Assembly (NCBI GenBank): GCA_964415885.1
Contig: CAYQCE010000001.1
Coordinates: forward strand, 52,159 to 116,158
Length of the DNA stretch: 64,000 nucleotides
Direction of reading: 5' to 3'
DNA from: CAYQCE01 sp964415885
GTDB taxonomy: Bacteria > Zixibacteria > MSB-5A5 > JAABVY01 > JAHJOQ01
Made by a program: the position numbers and the translations under genes. Under the pieces are notes generated by a model, which saw only the letters and a list, made by a program, of their open reading frames with translations, did no database searches and had not been told where the DNA came from. Numbering within the stretch: the first letter of the stretch is position 1; every line of letters starts with the position of its first letter. Positions 8,595 to 18,293 of the stretch are shown piece after piece.

Positions 8595-10169
8595 GTGCGA
8601 ACCGGTGAGGGGCCGCATGGGGTGCTCGCAGACTGGCTTCCGGATGCGCTGGCTGTGATTCAGGATGGCCGGTGCGTCTCATTCAACGCTGCATTCGCAG
8701 AGCTTCTCGGCTACGAGCGTGATGAGCTGAATGACAATCCTCCCGTGGACAATCTGCTCCGACCGCGTGGCATCAGCACCGTACAACAGTGGCTCGAAGC
8801 TGCCGGACGCAACACGGAGTTGAACCGTATCGAGCGAGTCGACGCTGTGAAGAAAGGCGGCGACCTGGTAGCCTGCGATATCACCGTCAAGCCTGTTGAA
8901 TTCGAAGATCGGCCTGCGCACGTTCTACTAATCCGTGATGTCCGCGAACGTGAAAGGGCAGAGCGCGATCTCAAGGTTACTGAGGAGCAGTACCGCCTGC
9001 TGATAGAGAGCCAGGAATTGTCTGTGCTCTTTTACGATACCGAGGGCACTCTTCTGTTTATTAACGACACTGCGGCAATGAATATGGGCGGGAAGGCATC
9101 CGACTTCACGGGCCGCCATATCACCGATCTCTTCCGGGATGACGCAGACTTGTTTATGAAACGCCAGAAGATCGTGGCGGAGTCTGGGGAGAGCATGGTC
9201 TCGGAGGACCTGATCGGCTTTCCGGGCGGGAGCAGGTGGTTTCTATCGACGCTGCAGCCGGTGATTGACGACAATCAGAAGCTGGTCGGAATCCAGATAG
9301 TCTCGATCGATATCACCGAGAGGAAACTCGCCGAAGAGAAATATCGCCAGACTAATGCCCAGCTTCAGGCTACGCTCAATGCGCTGCCGGATCTGATGTT
9401 CGAGGTCGACTGCGACGGGTTGATCTATGATTTTCGTGCGCCCCATCCAGAGTTACTCTACAGGAAACCGGAAGAGTTCGTGGGGCAGACATTCGCGGAT
9501 GTCATTCCGGAACCGGCGGCTTCGCTTATCATGGGGGCTGTTGAGGAGGCCGCGGCTACCGGGCAGAGCAAAGGTACCGAGTATTCGCTCGAGATGGCGG
9601 GCGAGCAGTACTGGTTCGAGCTGTCTCTTGCAGTTAAGGGTGATCTCCGCAGCCGCGACTGTCATCTGGTTGCGTTGGTTCGCGATATTACGGATCGCAA
9701 GCACAGCGAAGAGAAGCTCAAACTCCTCGCCGATGACCTGATGGCTGAGAGACGTGAATTGACAGAAAAGAACGTCGCCCTCAAGCAGATACTGGATCAT
9801 ATCGAGAGCCAGAAGAAGGATATGAAGCAGGAAATCTACCAGGATATCGAGAATGGAATTTTCCCGATACTCAGTTCCCTTCGGAAACAGATAGATTCGA
9901 AGCACTACGATCAGCTCGAGAGATTCGAATCCGAGGTTCGTACGCTGCTGTCGCTTGATCGGGATGAGTTCCGCAAGCAGTATGGCAAACTCACATCTCG
10001 GGAGTCGGAAATCTGCGATCTGATCAAGACTGGCATGTCCTCGAAGCAGATAGCAGACCAGCTAAATCTCTCTATTCTCACCGTGCTGAAGCATCGCGAG
10101 AACATTAGGCGCAAACTCGGAATCTCCGGTACACAGTTGAGCCTCGCCACCTACCTTAGATCGAAGTAG
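8595..10169 (+). CDS. PAS-domain LuxR-type response regulator
   Basis: The 524-residue soluble protein has three PAS domains (about 10-130, 135-255 and 260-385), each ending in the DIT-type exit motif (RDVRER, DITERKLAEEK, DITDRKHSEEK). A coiled coil follows (about 385-430), then a C-terminal LuxR/GerE helix-turn-helix with LTSRESEICDLIKTGMSSKQIA and the recognition helix near VLKHRENIRRKLGI. There is no kinase or receiver domain, so it probably senses a small ligand or redox state directly and binds DNA. The start is GTG at 8595, seven bases after GGAGG; the TTG six bases upstream is too close to the Shine-Dalgarno. A full-consensus promoter at 8238 gives it a long leader overlapped by a possible antisense RNA. 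Confidence 0.85.
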   Translation: MRTGEGPHGVLADWLPDALAVIQDGRCVSFNAAFAELLGYERDELNDNPPVDNLLRPRGISTVQQWLEAAGRNTELNRIERVDAVKKGGDLVACDITVKPVEFEDRPAHVLLIRDVRERERAERDLKVTEEQYRLLIESQELSVLFYDTEGTLLFINDTAAMNMGGKASDFTGRHITDLFRDDADLFMKRQKIVAESGESMVSEDLIGFPGGSRWFLSTLQPVIDDNQKLVGIQIVSIDITERKLAEEKYRQTNAQLQATLNALPDLMFEVDCDGLIYDFRAPHPELLYRKPEEFVGQTFADVIPEPAASLIMGAVEEAAATGQSKGTEYSLEMAGEQYWFELSLAVKGDLRSRDCHLVALVRDITDRKHSEEKLKLLADDLMAERRELTEKNVALKQILDHIESQKKDMKQEIYQDIENGIFPILSSLRKQIDSKHYDQLERFESEVRTLLSLDRDEFRKQYGKLTSRESEICDLIKTGMSSKQIADQLNLSILTVLKHRENIRRKLGISGTQLSLATYLRSK

Positions 10170-10185
10170 CTGAACAGACTCTACC

Positions 10186-10278
10186 AAAAAAGAAGCGGCC
10201 GGCGAACTGAGAGAACGCCGACCACAGATCCAGTCCTATTTCGCCCTGAGGATAGGGCATTGGTAAGCAATTTGAAGA
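10186..10278 (-). ncRNA. Candidate small RNA B (minus strand)
   Basis: On the minus strand TTGACT (10313-10308), 17 bases, then TTATTA (10290-10285) should start a transcript near 10278. It would end at a stem GGTCGGCG / CGCCGGCC (8 pairs with one G-U) followed by GCTTCTTTTTT. Length is about 90 bases. An internal hairpin GCCCT-atcctc-AGGGC is present. The body does not align with RNA A, but the promoter block and the overall layout (promoter, hairpin, terminator with a GGTC...GGCC frame) match. Confidence 0.5.
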
Positions 10279-10304
10279 CAGTACTAATAACGTCCGTTTA
10301 TAGC

Positions 10305-10345
10305 AATAGTCAACGTGGCGTTATTACGTATTTGACTGCGTATAC
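10305..10345 (-). promoter_or_regulatory. Conserved promoter block of small RNA B
   Basis: Minus-strand sequence shows TACGCA, 3 bases, AAATACG, 2 bases, ATAA, then GTTGACTATT, with the same word order and spacing as the block before RNA A at 8437-8482. Shared conservation of about 25 of 40 positions outside the -35 suggests a common regulator. Confidence 0.5.
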
Positions 10346-10528
10346 TTACTCACAGCACGTTAACCGTTTCCTGACAGGCGGCTTGCGTCCCGTCGAGAAC
10401 CGCCATCCCGGCTTTTTTTGTTGATTTTCGTTCCTGATTGCCGTTGCGTTGGAGGATAAATTCGGATTCTGAATGCCATAACCGGGCGAGCACTAAAGAA
10501 GTCGTTCAGGTTTTTTGAATCGATCGGC

Positions 10529-11365
10529 GTGCATGTTCTCCCGGTGCATTTCTACAGCCCAATTCCGGACACCAGACTACTCAGGCAGAAACGGGAGCTG
10601 TTCAGGCGCGAGTGCAGCCTGCATGGGATCGATATGCGGGAAGATCAGCAGGTCGAGCTCATGGACCGTATCTGCCCGAAATACCGCGACGAGTACTCCG
10701 ATTTCCCGTTGCAATCGAATGGCGATCCAACGCAGTATCATCTCGGGAACGGCAGTTTCGGGTACGCGAGCGGGCAGATGCACTACTGCATCGTGCGCGA
10801 TCTCAAACCAAAACGCATTATCGAAATCGGGTCGGGGCATTCCACGCTCGCTACGCTCACTGCTGTCGAGAGAAACGATGCCGAGACCGGCAGGCGCGCG
10901 AACCTGACCGCTATCGATCCGTATCCGAGGGATTTGATCCGACGTCTCAACGGCTCCCGGTTGTCTCTCGTCCGGAGCAAGGTGGAGGATGTCGATCCCG
11001 TCATCTTCGATGAACTGGCGGATGGCGACCTGCTCTTCATTGATTCGAGTCATGTATCGAAATTCGGCAGCGATGTCAATTTCGAGATGTTCGACGTGCT
11101 GCCGCGGCTTGCTAAAGGTGTTGTTATCCATATACACGATATTCAATTCCCGTATGACTACTGGGAGTCGTACATCCTCGACGAACACCATTTCTGGAAC
11201 GAGCAGTACGTGGTGCAGGCATTTCTTATGTATAACGACTCGTTCGAGGTTGTCTGGTGCGGGAGCTATATGACCGCGCGCCACCCGGACCTCCTCGAAA
11301 AACACTTTCCGCACTTCGACCCCTCCCGCGTCCCGACGGGGCTGTATATCCGGCGGGTGAAATGA
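10529..11365 (+). CDS. Class I SAM-dependent methyltransferase-like protein
   Basis: The 278-residue soluble protein has a Rossmann methyltransferase core. The SAM-binding motif I is KRIIEIGSGHSTLAT (about 95-110), an acidic motif II ends in LTAIDPYP, and LLFIDSSH follows at about 170. This resembles the Methyltransf_24 group (class I, often acting on sugars or small molecules). The N-terminal 80 residues, including HFYSPIPD, recall enzymes found in polysaccharide or glycan clusters. No ribosome-binding site is obvious for the ATG at 10529, and an in-frame TTG lies 18 bases upstream, so the start is uncertain. The gene stands alone between candidate RNA B and a convergent LamG gene. Substrate is unknown. 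Confidence 0.7.
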   Translation: MHVLPVHFYSPIPDTRLLRQKRELFRRECSLHGIDMREDQQVELMDRICPKYRDEYSDFPLQSNGDPTQYHLGNGSFGYASGQMHYCIVRDLKPKRIIEIGSGHSTLATLTAVERNDAETGRRANLTAIDPYPRDLIRRLNGSRLSLVRSKVEDVDPVIFDELADGDLLFIDSSHVSKFGSDVNFEMFDVLPRLAKGVVIHIHDIQFPYDYWESYILDEHHFWNEQYVVQAFLMYNDSFEVVWCGSYMTARHPDLLEKHFPHFDPSRVPTGLYIRRVK

Positions 11366-11462
11366 AGATCATGCGTACCGATAGTCTCTGAATCTGCCTT
11401 GCCGATTTGCGCAACGATATTGGCTTACTGTATTTATAGCTGTAGCGGCATATCTGGTTGCA

Positions 11463-11492
11463 GGAACGGAAGCCGAGGATGGCTTCCGTTCC
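11463..11492. terminator. Hairpin terminator between convergent genes
   Basis: A perfect 12-bp stem (GGAACGGAAGCC / GGCTTCCGTTCC) with a six-base loop lies between the methyltransferase and the LamG/dockerin gene, which converge. It has no strong T-run on either side, so it may act in both directions or as an RNA end-protecting hairpin. Confidence 0.5.
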
Positions 11493-11543
11493 ATGCGCCT
11501 GCACTTCTGAAGGTATTTAAGAGGAGAGTCTGTTTCATGTCAA

Positions 11544-14500
11544 TCAGCAGTCGGGGATTGAATCGCCATCCGGGTCGCAGGGGGCATCACCTCCCTGGAA
11601 GACATATGTTATGAGATAGACGATATCATCGATGTCGACGCCCCCGGAGCAGTTGACGTCGCCGGACTCGACGGGATTTGGTGCCGGACCTCCCTGGAAG
11701 ACATAGGCTATCGTATACACGATATCATCGATATCGACCGAGTTGGAGCCGTTTACATCGCCGCAGAACGTGGCAATGAAGATATCTGCGCCGATCGTGC
11801 CGTGGCTGTAACCTATGGCGATATCATCCATTACGGTTGATCTCGTGAAGCGCAGGTGCGCCTCACCGACAGCATCGAGCACATAAAACTCCAGCCCGAT
11901 TATTGCTCCCGGTCCGGCAAATGTGCCGTTCAGGACTCCAAAGTCAACGAGAATTGAGTCGCTCGGAAAGACCGAGGCGATAAGCATCGTGTTGTCCAGA
12001 TGATCCGGATGCAGGAACACCTGTTGCGCCTGGAGCAACGTCTCATCGTACGTTATCTTGAAGGCTCCGGCCTCGACCGGATCGAAATCGTCGCTCAAAT
12101 TGATCCAGAGTGTGCAGACCTGGGTCGGGTTCGCGTCGATGTAAGCCGGGTTGAGCGTGACGATTGCCGCTCGGTCACCGGCGCCTGTCCCGGTACCTGT
12201 CTTTTCCTTTGTGCCGCTCATGAACGGCGGCTGTTCTCCGGCGTAGGCGCCATCAAGACCGTAGTTGATGCAGATCACAGCCAGGTCTTCGATGTCGATA
12301 CGGTTATCCGTTTGCGGAATACCTGTAGAGACTTCTCCGATTACAGGACCGATGTCTGCCTCGGCATTGTACGATGCATCTCCGTCGAGTGTCCGGTAAG
12401 CTGAGCTCAGCACCAGTGTATCGCCTGCATCGACAATCCCGCTATAATCGAGATCACCGACAAGATAGCTGGTTGCGAGGATGGTGTCACTCACAGAGAG
12501 CGGAGAGTAGTTTCCGGCCGAATCGAACGCGAAAATGCTGTAGAAGAATGCGTTGCGATCCTGAGACGAGAGGTCATCGAAGTGATACTGTCCGTTGGCG
12601 CGGTACACGAACCAGCCCTCGGTGTGTGTTAATGGGAATCCGGGCGGGTCCGGAATAAAGTCATCGAATTCGGGGTACGCGCCGACTCCCCAGGAATTCC
12701 GTCGGATTTCGATACCACGGAAGGAGTTGTCACCTGTCGGGTTCTGCCAGCTCAGGAGGCAGGCGTCGTGCTTGGGTGTCACAGCGAAGCTCGATGGGGA
12801 TTCGGGTGGGACGGTGTCGTAGATGAACCAGTATGCAACGTCACAGTAACCCGTGCATTCGTTGCCGGCGTCATCGACGACCTTCAGGTATACCTCGTGC
12901 AAGCCCTGGCTTATCCCGCCGGGTAGCTGGAGCGAAATCGTTGTATCGGTAGTGCTCGAATTATAGCTCCATATATCCATCCATGTGCCTTCACAGCCGT
13001 CAAGCTGATAGTATGCTCGGTCGATTCCCAGATTGTCCGAAATCGAGATGTTCAGTATTGGTAGCGTCTTGAGATGCGATCCCGGAGACGGTGACTGAAC
13101 GACCGCGTCATCCGGCGGAGTTACATCGTAGGTAAACTCCCAGACAGGTTGGCACGAATCGGAACGGGCATTTCCCGCGTCATCTGTAACGCGGAAGTAG
13201 ACTGAGTGGGAACCCTCGGATGGTGTGGGCAGCGACAACACTACGCCCGTGTCGTTCTGTGCGCAGTCACCAACCCACAGATCGATCCAGCTATCGCAGC
13301 CATCGACCTGATAGCCTGCTGAGTACAGTCCGAAGTTGTCCGACAGACTCACATCGAGGGCGGGGACCGAATTCCAGGCCAGTCCGGACGGTGGCGAGGT
13401 CACTATCGGGGCGTTCGGCGCAGCGATGTCGTATGTAAATGTCCAGTAGCTCGAACACGAGTCACCGTTCGATTTGCCGAAGTCATCGCTGACTTTGAAG
13501 TACACGCTGTGTGTTCCTTCGGATGGCGACGGCAGCGAAATGCTCGCGCTTGTGTCGGTTACGCCTGAGTCGTAGTTCCATATCTCCGTCCAGTCGTCAC
13601 TGCAGTTGTCCACAGCGTAGTAACCGCGATCGATTCCTCGATCGTCGGAAAATTCCACATCGACTGACGGCGCATAATTAACGGGCGTGGATGGTTCCGG
13701 CGTCAATACGGTATATGCGGGATCAAACCCATCATCACAGTAGTTCAGGCCGCCGTCTCCATACATGTAGTGATACTCGATCTCATCTTCGGTCAGCGCG
13801 CGGTCATAAATAGCCAGTTCATCAAGGTCGCCGTCGTACCGGAAGAACGTGCTGAAGGGTAGATGACCTATGTTCATCGGGACTACATCGTCAAAGCCTG
13901 CTGTGTACGTATACGATTGCGAACCGTCGAGCTCGCCATCCACATATAGAAGATTGATTCCCTGCATGCCGTCTCGAACGGCTACAACATGATGCCAGAC
14001 ACCGTCCATCACATCCGTTCCACCTACAATTTGAACTCCGGATGAACCGCCATCACGGAGCACATACCGAATTCCGCCCTGACCGAGAGCCTGGTCACAG
14101 TTGACGCCGACCCACCAGATGTTCAGGTTGCCGGAGCCTCCGCCTCTGCGGCCGATGATAACGTTGTTGAAGCTGCTTGTAGTTCCGGTACAGCCGGAAG
14201 TTTTGCGCATCCAGAATTCGATACTGAAGCTGGCATTCGGCCCCCAATCGAACGTGTCGTCGTCTGCAACGAGGACTTCGTCGTCCGTACCGTCGAAGTA
14301 CTGCGCATTACCAACCTTACCGGTCGCTGGAGTCGGGCAGTCGTTCGAGCATGTCGCGGTTGTAGTGTCCCAGTAGTCCGCGTAAAGACCCGGACTTGCC
14401 TCATCGAGCTTCCAGTAGTGAGTAATCCCTTCGAGGCAGAGAGGGATATCGGTTACTTCGAGCGTGAACGGCTGCTGGTCCGATCCGCCGGAGTTTGTGG

Positions 14501-15515
14501 CCTCGACCTCTACGCTATAAGATCCGGTTCCGGTCGGAGTCCACTCGATCATGCCCGTGACGGGATCGATCGTCATACCCGCTGGGTAAGTCGTCAAGCT
14601 GTACGTCGGCGCCGGTGTACCCGTCGCATCCACATCATACGTGTAGAGGCGGTCTTCCCGGATGCTGGTTGTCGGTGAAGTAACGATCTGCGGTGGTGTC
14701 ACGGTTGAGCAGTAGCCGCTTCCGAGGTTGATCCCATCATTGTAGTGCGCTTCGATCTCAGTTAACTCGAGCGCGCGATTGTAGACGGCCAGTTCGTCCA
14801 CGTCACCATCCAGATAATAGCCTCCGCTAAGATTGAGATACCCGACAGTGATTGCGGACGATGACGCGAACCCGTACGAGTATGCCGGCACGGCAACGGC
14901 GCTGTCGAGCTGCCCGTCAATGTAGACGAGGATTTGCCCGAGGCTGTTGTCCCGGACTGCGGCAATGTGATGCCAGTCCCCATCGGTTACGGAGACATTC
15001 GTGATAACCTGATCGCCTCCACCGTCATCTTTCAGAACGAAGCGAATAGCGCCTTGCGGACCCTGTGAGCCGCTGCAGTTCACTCCGACCCACCAGAGAT
15101 TCAGGTTGTTTCCTCCGGAGCCGTCATAACGACCTGCTACGATATTGTTGTAGTCATTCGCATTTCCGGTACATGTGGAGGACTTCCTGATCCAGAACTC
15201 AATTGTGAAATCCTGGTCGGCTGCCCAATCGAAAGTTGAGCTTGCCGGAATATCGATTTCGTTGCTGCCGTTAAACCGCTGAGCGCCGCTTACTATACCC
15301 GTAACTGCCATTGGGCATGAGCTCGGACACGACGCATCCAAAGTGTCATAAAAGTCGACATACGTCGGACCTCCGGATTCGTCGAGTTTCCAATAGTGAA
15401 GCATCGAATCAGGGCAGCCTTGTGAGAAGGCAGTGCCACAGACAGTGACAAGCAGTAGCAATGTGACTATTGGAAAGACGACACCAAGCCTCTCTGCCAA
15501 TCTGAATTTCAACAT
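11544..15515 (-). CDS. Secreted LamG/Ig protein with cohesin-like domain flanked by dockerins
   Basis: The 1323-residue product begins with a signal peptide (hydrophobic 11-30, cut near AFSQG). Two LamG-type concanavalin-like domains follow (about 35-265 and 355-590), each with HYWKLDE at the start and DELAVYNRAL near the end. They are separated by Ig-like putative linkers that carry AGMTIDPVTGMIEWTPTG. Next come three repeats about 90 residues long with YQLDGC and SEGTHSVYFKVSDD (about 600-910) and a fibronectin-like piece. Near the C-terminus lie a first dockerin-like unit (GDLDYSGIVDAGD), a cohesin-like beta domain (YDETLLQAQ...ILVDFG, about 1115-1240) and a final dockerin pair. It is probably a surface scaffold or glycan-binding protein. 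The start lies directly after GGAG, which is unusually close. Confidence 0.75.
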   Translation of the reverse strand: MLKFRLAERLGVVFPIVTLLLLVTVCGTAFSQGCPDSMLHYWKLDESGGPTYVDFYDTLDASCPSSCPMAVTGIVSGAQRFNGSNEIDIPASSTFDWAADQDFTIEFWIRKSSTCTGNANDYNNIVAGRYDGSGGNNLNLWWVGVNCSGSQGPQGAIRFVLKDDGGGDQVITNVSVTDGDWHHIAAVRDNSLGQILVYIDGQLDSAVAVPAYSYGFASSSAITVGYLNLSGGYYLDGDVDELAVYNRALELTEIEAHYNDGINLGSGYCSTVTPPQIVTSPTTSIREDRLYTYDVDATGTPAPTYSLTTYPAGMTIDPVTGMIEWTPTGTGSYSVEVEATNSGGSDQQPFTLEVTDIPLCLEGITHYWKLDEASPGLYADYWDTTTATCSNDCPTPATGKVGNAQYFDGTDDEVLVADDDTFDWGPNASFSIEFWMRKTSGCTGTTSSFNNVIIGRRGGGSGNLNIWWVGVNCDQALGQGGIRYVLRDGGSSGVQIVGGTDVMDGVWHHVVAVRDGMQGINLLYVDGELDGSQSYTYTAGFDDVVPMNIGHLPFSTFFRYDGDLDELAIYDRALTEDEIEYHYMYGDGGLNYCDDGFDPAYTVLTPEPSTPVNYAPSVDVEFSDDRGIDRGYYAVDNCSDDWTEIWNYDSGVTDTSASISLPSPSEGTHSVYFKVSDDFGKSNGDSCSSYWTFTYDIAAPNAPIVTSPPSGLAWNSVPALDVSLSDNFGLYSAGYQVDGCDSWIDLWVGDCAQNDTGVVLSLPTPSEGSHSVYFRVTDDAGNARSDSCQPVWEFTYDVTPPDDAVVQSPSPGSHLKTLPILNISISDNLGIDRAYYQLDGCEGTWMDIWSYNSSTTDTTISLQLPGGISQGLHEVYLKVVDDAGNECTGYCDVAYWFIYDTVPPESPSSFAVTPKHDACLLSWQNPTGDNSFRGIEIRRNSWGVGAYPEFDDFIPDPPGFPLTHTEGWFVYRANGQYHFDDLSSQDRNAFFYSIFAFDSAGNYSPLSVSDTILATSYLVGDLDYSGIVDAGDTLVLSSAYRTLDGDASYNAEADIGPVIGEVSTGIPQTDNRIDIEDLAVICINYGLDGAYAGEQPPFMSGTKEKTGTGTGAGDRAAIVTLNPAYIDANPTQVCTLWINLSDDFDPVEAGAFKITYDETLLQAQQVFLHPDHLDNTMLIASVFPSDSILVDFGVLNGTFAGPGAIIGLEFYVLDAVGEAHLRFTRSTVMDDIAIGYSHGTIGADIFIATFCGDVNGSNSVDIDDIVYTIAYVFQGGPAPNPVESGDVNCSGGVDIDDIVYLITYVFQGGDAPCDPDGDSIPDC

Positions 15516-15578
15516 CTCCTCTTTTACCTCCGGACAAAGTTCAGTATCAAATCTTACTGTTGATATCCCCTCCTGAAT

Positions 15579-18161
15579 CTATTCACAATCAGCGCACGGC
15601 ACCGGGCCGCCCGCAAAGATGTAAGCAACTAGGTATACGACGTCATCGATGTCTGTTGAGTCGCTGCAGTCGACATCACCTACAGAAAGCGGATTCGGCG
15701 GTGCTCCTCCGGCGAAGACATAGGCGATTAGAAACACGATGTCATCGATGTCGATCCCACCGCTTCCGTCGACATCCCCGCAGAAATAGCAGTAGCCGTG
15801 TCCGGCCAGACCGTTCGCATAGTGATTCTCTATCTTGGCCTCATCGAGAGCGCGATCGTACAGCGCGAGTTCATCCAGCGCGCCGTTCAGACGGAAATGG
15901 TCACCGAATCCGAGATAGCCTATATTTATCTCCGCGAGATCATCAAAACCTTCGGTATAGTTGTATGAGATGCTACCCGCGAGATCTCCATCGATGTAGA
16001 GCTTATTCAGGGAGTTCTTATCGTCTCGCATTGCGACTACGTGGTGCCAACCAGTGCCTACTATGCTCTGGCTGCTGACAATCATTGTGCCGCTGTCTCC
16101 GTTGTCGCGGAGAACAAACCGAATTCCACCCTGCGTACCCTCCGATGAGTTGCAGTTGACGCCTACCCACCAGATATTGAGCCCGCCTGTTCCCGAGCCG
16201 TAGCGTCCGACAATAACGTTGTTCTCCGCATTGGTATTGCCGGTACAGTCGGTGTTTTTGTAAATCCAAAATTCGATTGAGAAGCTCTGGTCAGGACCCC
16301 AGTCGAAGGTGTTGTCGTCTGCAATATCCGCCTCGGTCGATCCGTTGAACTCCTGAGCAAGCCCGGACACACCCGCGGTTGAGACAGGACAGGAGGCGCA
16401 GAACATGCTGTTCCCTCCGATTTCGTCCGAATACATCGGGCCAGCCTGTTCATTGAGCATCCAGTAGTGAGACATTCCCTCCGGGCATGGTGGTGGCTCG
16501 TAGACTTCGATCTGGAAGAACTGCTCGTCCGATCCCGCGACATTCGTTGCCGACACGGTTACGTCCATTACTCCGCTGCTCGACGGCTGCCACTCGACTA
16601 GTCCGGTAACCGTATCTATGCTCATCCCCGCTGGTCCGGAGACGAGCGCGAAGACTGGATCAGGATCGCCGTCAGCCTGCACGTTGTAGATATAGTTTTG
16701 GCCAAGACCGATGGACGTGATCGGAGCGGATACGATATACGGCGCCGATGATCCGGCGCAGTATGGATTGCCGTTCAGGCCGCTGGCGACATGACCAGTG
16801 ATTTCATGTGCGTTCAATGCGCGGGAGTAAAGCGCGATTTCGTCGATTGTGCCCGGGAAGTTGCAGCACATTGGGTCAGGCCCGGAAGCTGCAACGTAAA
16901 TCCCGGATGTATCCGCGAATCCGGAGGAAAAGACCGCGCTGGAGCTGTCTTCGAGTGCACCGTCCACATAGAGCAAGACTGAGTCTGTGGTATGATCCCG
17001 CGTTGCCGCGATGTGGTGCCAATCGCCATCGGCAATGTCAGACACTCCGACGAGATCGACTGTCGTTCCGAGGTCGGAAAGTTGAAACGCAGCAACTCCA
17101 CTCTGCATGGACTCCTTACCGACGAGCCGCAGTTGCCACGAGACAGGAGACAGGCCGTGTCCACCCCTACCTATGATCACGTGGTATGGGTCGATCAGGC
17201 CATCGAGCGAGATACTATCGACTTTCACCCACGATTCGATTGTGAATGATTGGTCCGCTCCCCATTCGTATGTGTCATCGTCCTCGAAATAGATCAGCGT
17301 TTCGCTGCCGAAATACTGAGCGGATTCTACCACGCCTCCAACAGGACTTGGACAGTCGACACATTCGCCGTCCAAACCGCCCCACGAATCGATATAGACG
17401 TCGCCGTCCGTCTCATCGAGCTTCCAGTAGTGCGATATTTCTTCAGGACACGCAGTGTAGGGGAGAATATCGTTCAAGTGATTGAACCATACCGCAGCCA
17501 TCTTGTCATAGCCTGACTGATTCGGATGCACATTGTCAATCAGATCATCCGGGTAAGTCAGAGCCGTGTCCATATGCACGACAACGAGATCATCACCTTC
17601 GCCGATGCGGTCGAGGACCAGGGCCTCCACGGAGTCGTTATAAGCAATGGTCGTCGAATTATTTCCGTCCGCCCGCAGGATTATGCGTGCTGCGAGAACG
17701 GTCACAGGTGTGGTATAGTCGGCCTCGAACTGATCGATGTTATCGAGAAGCTGATCGACTTCGGAGACATCCACGTGATTGTGGGATACATCATTGGTGC
17801 CGATGTGCAGCAGCACGTAGTCTGCTGGATTGAGAACGAGCCATCCATAGATATTGTCACGTATCTCATCCGCCTCCCATCCTCCGTGGCCTTCATGATC
17901 TCTGTCGAAATCATCCACGAGACCGTGAAACTGAGTTCCGACGAAATCTACGTCATAGCCCGCATCGGTAAGCGCGAGAAACAACGCCCGTCGATAACCA
18001 ATATCGAGATCGCTGCCGGCAGTCCCCTTGGTGATGGAGTTTCCAAGGGGCATAATCCTGATTTCGTCATTAGCAGCGGCTGATGTAACGATCATTAGTA
18101 CAAGAGTGATTGTAATTGCCCCAATTCGCATCCAGTTTTCGTTCGAGGCTGTTCTTTTCAT
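15579..18161 (-). CDS. Secreted SGNH hydrolase with LamG and dockerin domains
   Basis: The 860-residue product has a signal peptide (about 10-30, cut after TSAAAN). An SGNH/GDSL hydrolase domain follows (about 32-235): block I is MPLGNSITKG with the nucleophile Ser, block III is HIGTNDVS and block V is DNVHPNQSGY with the catalytic Asp and His. Two LamG domains (about 240-460 and 555-790) and a C-terminal dockerin pair with DIDDIVFLI and DIDDVVYLV follow. The enzyme probably deacylates an acetylated carbohydrate, with LamG domains binding the polymer. The ATG at 18161 is chosen because it begins a normal signal peptide; an extension to 18287 is unlikely. It lies downstream of the three-LamG gene in the same direction, 130 bases away. 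Confidence 0.8.
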   Translation of the reverse strand: MKRTASNENWMRIGAITITLVLMIVTSAAANDEIRIMPLGNSITKGTAGSDLDIGYRRALFLALTDAGYDVDFVGTQFHGLVDDFDRDHEGHGGWEADEIRDNIYGWLVLNPADYVLLHIGTNDVSHNHVDVSEVDQLLDNIDQFEADYTTPVTVLAARIILRADGNNSTTIAYNDSVEALVLDRIGEGDDLVVVHMDTALTYPDDLIDNVHPNQSGYDKMAAVWFNHLNDILPYTACPEEISHYWKLDETDGDVYIDSWGGLDGECVDCPSPVGGVVESAQYFGSETLIYFEDDDTYEWGADQSFTIESWVKVDSISLDGLIDPYHVIIGRGGHGLSPVSWQLRLVGKESMQSGVAAFQLSDLGTTVDLVGVSDIADGDWHHIAATRDHTTDSVLLYVDGALEDSSSAVFSSGFADTSGIYVAASGPDPMCCNFPGTIDEIALYSRALNAHEITGHVASGLNGNPYCAGSSAPYIVSAPITSIGLGQNYIYNVQADGDPDPVFALVSGPAGMSIDTVTGLVEWQPSSSGVMDVTVSATNVAGSDEQFFQIEVYEPPPCPEGMSHYWMLNEQAGPMYSDEIGGNSMFCASCPVSTAGVSGLAQEFNGSTEADIADDNTFDWGPDQSFSIEFWIYKNTDCTGNTNAENNVIVGRYGSGTGGLNIWWVGVNCNSSEGTQGGIRFVLRDNGDSGTMIVSSQSIVGTGWHHVVAMRDDKNSLNKLYIDGDLAGSISYNYTEGFDDLAEINIGYLGFGDHFRLNGALDELALYDRALDEAKIENHYANGLAGHGYCYFCGDVDGSGGIDIDDIVFLIAYVFAGGAPPNPLSVGDVDCSDSTDIDDVVYLVAYIFAGGPVPCADCE

Positions 18162-18293
18162 TTCCGGTGTCTCCCCAGGTTGCTGTTCTCGCGACTGCGC
18201 AACGTATCGGCGCCGGACGAGGGATGCTGGTCCGGCACCGACCTGTTTATTCATATGTATCCGGATCGATAGCCCGCTTACAGGCAATCGTGT

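Noticed and set aside
10360..10420. Terminator ending in seven Ts near 10411-10419
   Set aside because: The sequence before the T-run (GGCGG...CCGCC with a distal CCCGGC) does not form a clean stem directly ahead of it, so it was not called.
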